A stretch of DNA of 64,000 bases. It comes from Castellaniella caeni NBRC 101664. GTDB taxonomy: Bacteria > Pseudomonadota > Gammaproteobacteria > Burkholderiales > Burkholderiaceae_B. Location of the stretch: positions 1-64,000 of the forward strand of contig NZ_BCWN01000017.1 of assembly GCF_001592225.1 (NCBI RefSeq), in the 5' to 3' direction. The notes beneath the pieces are model-generated. The model had not been told where the DNA came from. It made no database searches and worked only from the letters and a program-made list of their open reading frames with translations. The position numbers and the translations under genes were made by a program. Positions 57,147 through 64,000 of this stretch are shown here, piece by piece. How positions within the stretch are numbered: the stretch's first letter is position 1; each line of letters opens with the position of its first letter.

Positions 57147-58430
57147 ATGTTCAGATACGTCAACAAGCAGCAGCAGGCCACTTTGCAGCAGCTGGATGCC
57201 CAGGCGCTGCAAGTGACCGTCGGCAACGCCAGCATGATGTCTTCCTTCACCAACGTGGTAACCGCCTCGCGGGAACAGGCCGTCGTCCTGCAAACCCTGC
57301 TGGGCCAGGTGGACGAACTCGCCCACAGCGTGCAGGCCGTCGACCAGTCGGCGCAGGACACGCGCACCGAGGTGCAAAGCATGCATGCGCTCTCGGCGCA
57401 AAGCCATCGCCTCGTGCACGAAACCTCCGGGCGCATCGCGTCCCTGGGCGAATCCGCCGATGGGCTTGGTCAGCGCTTCGAGGAAGTCCGGCAGCACGCC
57501 GAGGCCATCGAGACAGTGCTGCGGCTGATCCGCGAGGTCGCCATGCAAACCAATTTGTTGTCCCTGAACGCCGCCGTCGAAGCCGTGCGCGCCGGCGAGC
57601 ACGGCAAGGGCTTCGGGGTCGTCGCCGAAGAAGTCAGAAAACTGGCCGCCAAGGCGGACGACGCCACCGACCAGATCCACCGGATGATCGCCGGGATCAC
57701 CAGCAGCACGCAGGCCGCCGGCGACTTCCTCACGCGCGTCATCGACGACATCCAGACGGGGATCCGCAGCTCGCAGCAGGCCGAAACCATGCTGGCCGAC
57801 ATCCACCAGCATTCGCAGCGCACGCTCGACGCCGCCAACCAGATGGCCGACGCGGCGCAGACCCAGACGCGCCTGAGCGGCGACATCGTCCACGAGGTCG
57901 ATCAGCTCTCGGGCATCACGCAGCGCGCCATCGAATGGGTCGGCAAGAGCAACGCCAACATCCGCGACATCCAGGGCGTGATCGGCGACTTCAAACACAA
58001 GACCATGGCCCTGCAACCGCGGCAGCGCACGCTCGACGTACTGCTCACCTGCGCCGAGGAAATGCGGGCCTGCAACATCCTCATCAAGAACGCCGAATCC
58101 TTCCAGCAGATCGCACCGGTCGTCACGCGCATCCGGCAGATCGACCAGATCATCGACGACGCCTGGCAGCGCCACACGGCGCGGCACCCAGGCGCGGCAG
58201 GTCAGCAGGCGTTCGAGCAGGCGCTGGCCGCGTACCGGACGACCCGGGCGCGCATTCTGTCGGCTGCGCAACACGAGCAGTTCGACCAGGTGCGCAGCCT
58301 GATTTCCGCGCAGGGGCGTCCCGCGTACGAACGCATCAAAGCCACGCTCGACATGCTGTCCAGCCAGCCGCCGGCCCGGTCGTTTCCTCTTCATTTTCCG
58401 GCCTTGCCACGGCACAAGGCCAGCGGCTGA
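57147..58430 (+). CDS. Soluble methyl-accepting chemotaxis-like protein
   Basis: 427 aa with no TM segment. The signalling tip (about 125-180), REVAMQTNLLSLNAAVEAVR and GEHGKGFGVVAEEVRKLAAK, is a recognisable chemoreceptor hairpin. The N-terminal half is helical coiled coil; the C-terminal region (about 290-410) is another helical bundle of unknown ligand with two Cys in LLTCAEEMRACNILI. The start follows AAGGGAG. It lies inside the hydroxyphenylacetate cluster, so an intracellular signal from aromatic metabolism is possible. A CTAACT/AGTTAG inverted repeat lies at 57110-57129. Confidence 0.9.
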   Translation: MFRYVNKQQQATLQQLDAQALQVTVGNASMMSSFTNVVTASREQAVVLQTLLGQVDELAHSVQAVDQSAQDTRTEVQSMHALSAQSHRLVHETSGRIASLGESADGLGQRFEEVRQHAEAIETVLRLIREVAMQTNLLSLNAAVEAVRAGEHGKGFGVVAEEVRKLAAKADDATDQIHRMIAGITSSTQAAGDFLTRVIDDIQTGIRSSQQAETMLADIHQHSQRTLDAANQMADAAQTQTRLSGDIVHEVDQLSGITQRAIEWVGKSNANIRDIQGVIGDFKHKTMALQPRQRTLDVLLTCAEEMRACNILIKNAESFQQIAPVVTRIRQIDQIIDDAWQRHTARHPGAAGQQAFEQALAAYRTTRARILSAAQHEQFDQVRSLISAQGRPAYERIKATLDMLSSQPPARSFPLHFPALPRHKASG

Positions 58431-58493
58431 CACGCCGCCAGCACGCCGTCCCCTTCAGCAGCACCCCTTCCCCCTCACTTGCGGAGACATAAA

Positions 58494-59342
58494 ATGGGTA
58501 AAGTCGCTTTGGCAGCAAAAATCACACACGTCCCGTCCATGTACATTTCCGAGCAGGACGGCCCGCACAAGGGCTGCCGCCAGCCCGCCATCGACGGGCA
58601 CATCGAGATCAGCCGCCGCTGCCGCGCGCTGGGCGTCGATACGCTGGTGGTCTTCGACACCCACTGGCTGGTCAACTCGGGCTACCACATCAACTCGGCC
58701 CCTCACTTCGAAGGCATCTACACCAGCAACGAGCTGCCGCACTTCATCAAGAACATGCCCTACGCCTACCCCGGCAACCCGGCCCTGGGCAAGCTGCTGG
58801 CCGACGCCTGCACCGCCGACGGCGTGCGCGTGCGGGCGCACGACGCCACCAGCCTCGAACTGGAATACGGCACGCTGGTGCCCATGCGCTACATGAACGA
58901 AGACAAGCACTTCAAGGTGGTGTCGGTGGCCGCTTTGTGCACCGTGCACAGCCTGCAAGATTCGGCCAAACTGGGCGCCTCGATGCGCCGCGCGGTCGAA
59001 GAATCGTACGACGGCACCGTGGCCTTCCTGGCCAGCGGCTCGCTGTCGCACCGCTTCGCGCAGAACGGGGTGGCGGAAGACTACCTCTTCAAGGTCTGGA
59101 GCCCGTTCCTGGAGACCATGGATCACGCCGTCATCGACATGTGGCAGCGCGGCGACTGGAAGACCTTCTGCACCATGCTGCCCGAATACGCCGACAAATG
59201 CCACGGCGAAGGCAATATGCACGACACCGCGATGCTGCTGGGGGCGCTGGGCTGGGACGAATACCAGGGCAAGGCCGAGATCCTCACGCCATACTTCGGC
59301 AGCTCGGGGACGGGGCAGATCAACGCGGTGTTCCCCGTCTAA
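58494..59342 (+). CDS. hpaD: 3,4-dihydroxyphenylacetate 2,3-dioxygenase
   Basis: 282 aa class III extradiol dioxygenase that cleaves homoprotocatechuate. The protein has LAAKITHVPSMYISEQDGPH with a metal His, FDTHWLVNSGYHINSAPHFE, and later ASGSLSHRFAQNG. This matches HpaD of E. coli (about 283 residues). The ATG at 58494 follows CGGAGA. Downstream hpaE/F/G/H genes are not in the window. Confidence 0.95.
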   Translation: MGKVALAAKITHVPSMYISEQDGPHKGCRQPAIDGHIEISRRCRALGVDTLVVFDTHWLVNSGYHINSAPHFEGIYTSNELPHFIKNMPYAYPGNPALGKLLADACTADGVRVRAHDATSLELEYGTLVPMRYMNEDKHFKVVSVAALCTVHSLQDSAKLGASMRRAVEESYDGTVAFLASGSLSHRFAQNGVAEDYLFKVWSPFLETMDHAVIDMWQRGDWKTFCTMLPEYADKCHGEGNMHDTAMLLGALGWDEYQGKAEILTPYFGSSGTGQINAVFPV

Positions 59343-59356
59343 GGCGGCGCGCCCCC

Positions 59357-60235
59357 ATGCACCTGCTCGGCGTCATCTTCCTCATCTGCTCATCATGGTC
59401 GCTGTCCATGCTGGATGCCAGCGGCAAGTTTCTCATGGGGGCGGAAGTCGGCGTGACGCTGATGGTGCTGTGCCTGTGGCGCTATCTGGTGCATCTGCTG
59501 CTGGCCCTGTCGGTGGTCGTGCCCGCGCGGGGCTGGCACGCCATCCGCAGCGCGCGGCCCGGCATGCAGCTGGCCCGCGGCATTTCGCTGCTGGCCGTGA
59601 CCATGCTGTTTTTCATGACGCTGCACTATCTGCCTCAGGCGGAAGCCACAGCCATGAGCTTTCTCGCCCCGCTGCTGATGCTGGTCTCGGCCCCCTGGGC
59701 GCTGGGCGAGCGCGCCTACCTGTCGCGCTGGGTGGCCGCAGGCATCGGCTTCCTGGGGGTGCTCATCATCATCCGGCCAGGCTCCAGCCTCGACCCCGTC
59801 GGCGTACTGTACGGCCTGCTCACGGCGGGCTCGATGGCCCTGCTGTACATCGTCTCGCGCAAGCTGGCGGGCGAAGACCCCTACACGACGCTCATCTGGA
59901 GCGGCGGTACGGGCAGTGTGGCGCTGCTGGCCTTGCTGCCCTTGTACGCAGGTGACCTGCTGCGCGTGCTCAGCGGGCTTGAATCCTGGCACTGGCTGGT
60001 GCTGGCGGGCACCGGATTCTGGGGCGCGCTGGGCCATTTTCTGCAGATTCAGGCCTACCGCCATGCCCCCGCCTCGATGCTGGCCCCTTTTCTGTATTTT
60101 CAGATCATCAGCGCCACCGTGCTCGGCTGGCTGATCTGGGGGCAATTTCCCGACGCGATCTCCTGGCTGAGCATCTTCGTCATCTGCGCCAGCGGCATCG
60201 GCATCGGGGTGGTCGAATGGCGGCGCACGCGATGA
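59357..60235 (+). CDS. EamA-family (DMT) transporter
   Basis: 292 aa with ten predicted TM helices in two EamA repeats. RGISLLAVTMLFFMTLHYLPQAEATAMSF, abbreviated to its family-like ALxYLPxAxA pattern, and HFLQIQAYRHAPASMLAPF are typical. The substrate is unknown. It starts 14 bases after hpaD and may be co-transcribed. Confidence 0.88.
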   Translation: MHLLGVIFLICSSWSLSMLDASGKFLMGAEVGVTLMVLCLWRYLVHLLLALSVVVPARGWHAIRSARPGMQLARGISLLAVTMLFFMTLHYLPQAEATAMSFLAPLLMLVSAPWALGERAYLSRWVAAGIGFLGVLIIIRPGSSLDPVGVLYGLLTAGSMALLYIVSRKLAGEDPYTTLIWSGGTGSVALLALLPLYAGDLLRVLSGLESWHWLVLAGTGFWGALGHFLQIQAYRHAPASMLAPFLYFQIISATVLGWLIWGQFPDAISWLSIFVICASGIGIGVVEWRRTR

Positions 60236-60428
60236 GGCTCGCACGGGTGGCGGCCCCCTGGCCAATTCCAGCTTGAACATCGGGCCGTCTGTTCATTACG
60301 ATGGGAGCTTGTCGGCTATTTCACCCACAGGCTGAACCATGAGCAAACCGCTGCCTTTCCCCCTGCGCCGCAAGCGCGCGCCCCACGGCACCGCATCTTC
60401 CTCATGGCCCCTGTAAGCGACTCCCAGC

Positions 60429-61619
60429 ATGAAAAAACTCGTCTCGTGCCTGGTTCCCTGCTGCCTGGCCCTGCTGCTGACGGCCTGCGGCCAGCATCAA
60501 GATACGGCAGCGGCCGCCCCCCCGCCGCTGGTGGGTGTCATCACGGCGCACCCGGTCAGCGCGCCGCTTGAAAAACAGCTGGTGGGCCGCCTGTCGGCGT
60601 TTCGCAGCGCCGACGTCAACGCCCGCGTGGCCGGGGTGCTGCTCAAGCGCGCCTACGTCGAAGGCAGCGAAGTCAAGCAAGGGCAGCTGCTGTTCGAGAT
60701 CGACCCGGCGCCCCTGAAAGCGGCGCTGGCCAGCGTCTCGGCACAGCTGGCCAAAGACCAGGCCACCCTGGCCCAGGCACGCACCGATCTCGCGCGCTAC
60801 CAGCGGCTGCACCAGCAAAACGCCATCGCCGAGCAAACCTACGCCGACCAGAAATTCCTGGTGCTGCAGCAAGAGGCCACCGTCCAGGCGGATCAGGCCA
60901 ACATGCAGACCGCGCGCATCAACCTGGGCTACGCCAATGTCACCTCGCCGATCGATGGCCGCGCCGGCCAGCAGCAGGTGACCGAAGGCGCGCTGGTCGG
61001 CCAGGGCTCGGCCACCCTGCTCACCACGGTCAGCCAGCTGAACCCGCTGTACGTCAACTTCACCATCAGCGTCAACGACCTCACTGCGCTGCAGCAGGCG
61101 GCCGAACGCGGCGACATCCGGCTGACGCAAGCCAACAAGACCACCGTCAAGGTCACCCTGCCCGATGGCTCGGCCTACGCCGCGCCCGGCACGGTGGATT
61201 TTTCCGCCCCCACGGTCGATCCCGCCACGGGGTCGGTCTCGCTGCGCGCGCTGCTGCCCAACCCCGACTTCAAGCTGCTGCCAGGCAGCTACGTCAGGCT
61301 CGGCCTGACGCTGGGCGAACGCCACAACGCATTCCTGATCCCCCTGGCGGCGGTACAGCGCGACATCACGGGCACGTACGTGCTGGTGGTGGGCGCGGAC
61401 GACAAGGTCACGCACCGCAACGTCACGGCCGACGGCACACAGGGGCTCGATTGGGTCGTCACATCCGGCCTGACCGCGGGCGACCGGGTGATCGTGTCCG
61501 GCATCCAGACAGTGCAGATCGGCGCGCCCGCCCGCACGGAACCCTGGCAGCCGCCCGCTCCGGCGGCCCAGGCCGCCCATATGGCACCCGCCGCGGCACC
61601 ACACGCCAGCGGCTCATAA
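60429..61619 (+). CDS. RND efflux periplasmic adaptor lipoprotein
   Basis: 396 aa AcrA/MexE-type adaptor. The lipobox LTAC near residue 19 anchors it to the inner membrane. Lipoyl and hairpin regions (VNARVAGVLLKRAYVEGSEV, LFEIDPAPLKAAL) and the beta-barrel SPIDGRAGQQQVTEGALVGQ follow. It precedes the RND pump by 13 bases. A 25-residue ORF at 60339-60416 upstream is not supported. Confidence 0.95.
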   Translation: MKKLVSCLVPCCLALLLTACGQHQDTAAAAPPPLVGVITAHPVSAPLEKQLVGRLSAFRSADVNARVAGVLLKRAYVEGSEVKQGQLLFEIDPAPLKAALASVSAQLAKDQATLAQARTDLARYQRLHQQNAIAEQTYADQKFLVLQQEATVQADQANMQTARINLGYANVTSPIDGRAGQQQVTEGALVGQGSATLLTTVSQLNPLYVNFTISVNDLTALQQAAERGDIRLTQANKTTVKVTLPDGSAYAAPGTVDFSAPTVDPATGSVSLRALLPNPDFKLLPGSYVRLGLTLGERHNAFLIPLAAVQRDITGTYVLVVGADDKVTHRNVTADGTQGLDWVVTSGLTAGDRVIVSGIQTVQIGAPARTEPWQPPAPAAQAAHMAPAAAPHASGS

Positions 61620-61632
61620 CCAGGATCCCCTC

Positions 61633-64000
61633 ATGTCGAACTTCTTCATCGACAGGCCCATTTTCGCCTGGGTGATCGCGATCCTGATCACGCTGGGCGG
61701 GGTGCTGGCCATCGGCAGCCTCGGGGTGCAGTCCTACCCCAACATCGCGCCACCCCAAGTGTCGATCGTCGCCCACTACCCAGGCGCCAGTTCCAGCACC
61801 GCCGAAGGCTCGGTCACCGAAGTCATCGAGCAGCAGCTCACCGGCATCGACAACCTGCTGTATTTCAGCTCGTCCACCAGTTCCAGCGGACGCGTCGCCA
61901 TCACCCTCACCTTCAAGCCCGGCACCGACCCCGACATCGCGGCCATGCAGACGCAGAACCAAGTCTCCCGGGCCGAACCCCGGCTGCCGCCCGCCGTGCT
62001 CGCGCAGGGCATCATCGTCGCCAAGGCCAACCCGGACACCCTGATGGCGATCGCCCTGCAGTCGAGCGACCCCGCGATCGGCCGCGACCGGCTCAATGAC
62101 ATCATCGCCTCGCAGGTGCTCAATCCGATTTCACGCATCGCGGGCGTGGGGGCCACCAACCAGTTCGGCGCCGAATACGCCATGCGCATCTGGCTGAACC
62201 CGGAAAAAATGCACGGCTACGGCCTGTCGGCCACCGACGTGATTGACGCGCTGCAGACGCAAAACATCCAGGTGGCGGCCGGCGCGCTGGGCGCGGATCC
62301 CGCCATCAAGGGCTGGGGCTTTACCGCCAACGTGGCGGGCGAAGGCCTGTTCTCCACTCCCGAACAATTCCTGGGCATCATCCTGCGCGCCAATCCGGAC
62401 GGCACCGCGGTCAAGCTCGGGGACATCGCCACGGCGGATTTCGGGCCGCAGGGATACGGCTTCGACACCCTCTACGACGGCAAGCCGGTCGGCGCCTTCG
62501 CCATCCAGACCCTGCCGGGCGCCAATGGCCTGGCGGTCGCCAAGGCGGTGCGCGCCGAGATGGCCAAGCTGCAGGTGGGCTTTCCCGAGGGGGTCACCTG
62601 GTCGGTGCCCTACGACACCACGACGTTCATCACGATTTCCATCCAGGACGTGCTGACCACACTGGTCGAGGCGCTGGTGCTGGTGTTTCTGGTGATGCTG
62701 GTCTTTCTGCAAAACTTTCGCGCCACCATCATCCCGGCGGTCGTCATCCCGGTGGCGCTGCTCGGGGCCTTCATCGGCATGGACGCGCTGGGCTTCACCA
62801 TCAACCAGCTCAGCCTGTTTGGCATGGTGATGGCCATCGGCATCGTCGTGGACGACGCCATCGTCGTCATCGAAAACATCGAACGCATCATGTCCGAGCA
62901 GGGCCTGTCGCCCAAAGAGGCCGCGCACAAGGGCATGAAAGAAATCTCCGGCGCGGTGGTGGCCATCACCGCCGTGCTGCTGGCGGTGTTCGTGCCCTCG
63001 GCGCTGCAAACGGGCTCCACCGGCATCATCTACCGCCAATTCGCGCTGACGATTGCCGTGTCGATGTTCTTCTCGGCCTTTCTGGCGCTGACCTTCACCC
63101 CCGCCCTGTGCGCGGCCTACCTGAAGCCCGAACACGAACGCGCGAAGAACGTGCTGTTTCGCAAGTTCAACGCACTGTTCAACTGGACACACGGCACCTA
63201 CCTCGGCCACATCGCCCACGCCGTGCGCCACGCGCCGCGCTGGATGATGGTGTTTGCCGTGGTCGTGGCCAGCGCGGGCTTTCTCTACGTCAAGCTGCCC
63301 AACAGCTTCCTGCCCCAGGAAGACCAGGGCTACGTGCTGGCCATGGTGCAGCTGCCGCCCGGCGCCACCAAGCAGCGCAGCCAGGCGGTGATGGGCCAGG
63401 TCTGGGACGTGCTGCGCAAAGAACCCGACATCCAGCACGTCATGCAGATCATCGGCTTCAGCCCGGTGGGTTCGGGCGAGAACAACGGCATGGCGTTCAT
63501 CCAGCTGAAAGACTGGGGCGCCCGCGCGCAGTCCGCCGAGCAGCTGATTCCACAGCTGAATGCCCTGCTGCACAAGCACATCCGCGATGCCTCCATCGTC
63601 GTCGTCAATCTGCCCACGGTGCACGGGCTGGGGCAGTTCGGCGGCTTCGACATGTACCTGGAAGACACGGCGGGCCTGGGGCGCACGGCGCTCGACCAGG
63701 CCCTGCAGACGGTGCAGGCCAAATCCAAAGACAAGCCGGTGCTGGTCAACGTGCGGGCCAACCAGCTGCCGCCCGCGCCCCAGCTCGATTTCAATATCGA
63801 CCGTGTGCAGGCCGCCTCGATGGGGCTGTCGGCCACCGACGTGGCCAGCGCCGCCAGCCTGATGCTGGCCCCTACCCAGGTGGGCCAGATGTTCGCCGAG
63901 GGCCGCGTGAAGTTCGTCATGCTGCAGGCCGACGCGCCCTACCGCATGAGCCGCGCGGCGTTCGACGACATCTACACGCCCAGCAGCACGCAGAAAAACG
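61633..64000 (+). CDS. RND efflux permease (AcrB/MexF-type), 3-prime truncated by window end
   Basis: The first 789 residues of an expected 1,040-1,060. It opens MSNFFIDRPIFAWVIAILIT; pore and TM features include FLQNFRATIIPAVVIPVALL, GIVVDDAIVVIENIERIM with the proton-relay Asp pair, and FALTIAVSMFFSAFLALTFT. PNSFLPQEDQGY begins the second porter half. It is a proton-driven multidrug exporter of the HAE-1 type; the substrate range is unknown. The frame is open to the last base. Confidence 0.96.
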   Translation, partial: MSNFFIDRPIFAWVIAILITLGGVLAIGSLGVQSYPNIAPPQVSIVAHYPGASSSTAEGSVTEVIEQQLTGIDNLLYFSSSTSSSGRVAITLTFKPGTDPDIAAMQTQNQVSRAEPRLPPAVLAQGIIVAKANPDTLMAIALQSSDPAIGRDRLNDIIASQVLNPISRIAGVGATNQFGAEYAMRIWLNPEKMHGYGLSATDVIDALQTQNIQVAAGALGADPAIKGWGFTANVAGEGLFSTPEQFLGIILRANPDGTAVKLGDIATADFGPQGYGFDTLYDGKPVGAFAIQTLPGANGLAVAKAVRAEMAKLQVGFPEGVTWSVPYDTTTFITISIQDVLTTLVEALVLVFLVMLVFLQNFRATIIPAVVIPVALLGAFIGMDALGFTINQLSLFGMVMAIGIVVDDAIVVIENIERIMSEQGLSPKEAAHKGMKEISGAVVAITAVLLAVFVPSALQTGSTGIIYRQFALTIAVSMFFSAFLALTFTPALCAAYLKPEHERAKNVLFRKFNALFNWTHGTYLGHIAHAVRHAPRWMMVFAVVVASAGFLYVKLPNSFLPQEDQGYVLAMVQLPPGATKQRSQAVMGQVWDVLRKEPDIQHVMQIIGFSPVGSGENNGMAFIQLKDWGARAQSAEQLIPQLNALLHKHIRDASIVVVNLPTVHGLGQFGGFDMYLEDTAGLGRTALDQALQTVQAKSKDKPVLVNVRANQLPPAPQLDFNIDRVQAASMGLSATDVASAASLMLAPTQVGQMFAEGRVKFVMLQADAPYRMSRAAFDDIYTPSSTQKN

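Noticed and set aside
60339-60416. 25-residue ORF upstream of the RND adaptor
   Set aside because: No ribosome-binding site, no Trp-like or other leader feature, and Arg/Pro-rich content expected by chance at this GC.

Overview
The window is high-GC (roughly two-thirds G+C by eye), densely coded DNA. It looks chromosomal and fits a betaproteobacterium of the order Burkholderiales, most likely an Alcaligenaceae-type organism. The basis is gene content and style: rpe-gph-trpE linkage, a split trpE / trpGDC arrangement, an atpIBEFHAGDC operon, lldPRD, and a hydroxyphenylacetate cluster with an HpaA-type AraC regulator. I saw no rRNA, tRNA, CRISPR array, transposase or prophage gene. All functions are read from sequence motifs and remembered family features; no database search was run.

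Layout. 1-8 kb: the tail of a chemoreceptor, a Liv-type binding protein, and a three-gene signalling operon on the minus strand (periplasmic sensor-like protein, hybrid histidine kinase, double-receiver GGDEF-EAL protein). 8-13 kb: dsbC, a UbiH-family hydroxylase, mltA, rpe and gph. 13-23 kb: tryptophan genes in two blocks, trpE and trpGDC, each preceded by its own short Trp-rich leader ORF and attenuator-like RNA structure. Between the blocks lie a vapBC toxin-antitoxin pair and the lldPRD lactate operon. 22-24 kb: a HIT protein and an aromatic amino-acid permease whose stop codon lies in one arm of a long inverted repeat. 24.7-32 kb: the complete F-type ATP synthase operon on the minus strand.

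32.4-40 kb is a biofilm-matrix island. A curli operon (csgEFG, a CsgB-like nucleator, CsgA, and a CsgH/CsgC-like protein) is followed by a PgaC/PgaD-type polysaccharide synthase pair without pgaA or pgaB, a LuxR-type regulator with a degenerate receiver domain, and, convergently, a BcsR-BcsQ pair that belongs to cellulose systems although no bcsA is present. This mixture of three matrix systems is the strongest candidate for an undescribed unit.

40-49.5 kb: enoyl-CoA hydratase, M61 peptidase, folB, a peptide-type binding protein, a membrane diguanylate cyclase, and the 5-oxoprolinase genes pxpA and a fused pxpBC. 49.8-53.9 kb: a small CuA subunit, a heme-copper oxidase subunit I, a SenC/SCO protein and a membrane protein, followed convergently by a Dnr-like Crp/Fnr regulator. 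The subunit I lacks the usual active-site tyrosine, and the gene order matches what I recall of norSY-senC-orf1, so I read this as an sNOR-type nitric oxide reductase rather than an oxidase. 54-59.3 kb: 4-hydroxyphenylacetate degradation (two-component flavin hydroxylase, HpaA-like regulator, HpaD) with a soluble chemoreceptor inside the cluster. 59.4-64 kb: an EamA transporter and an RND efflux pair; the RND pump gene is cut by the window end.
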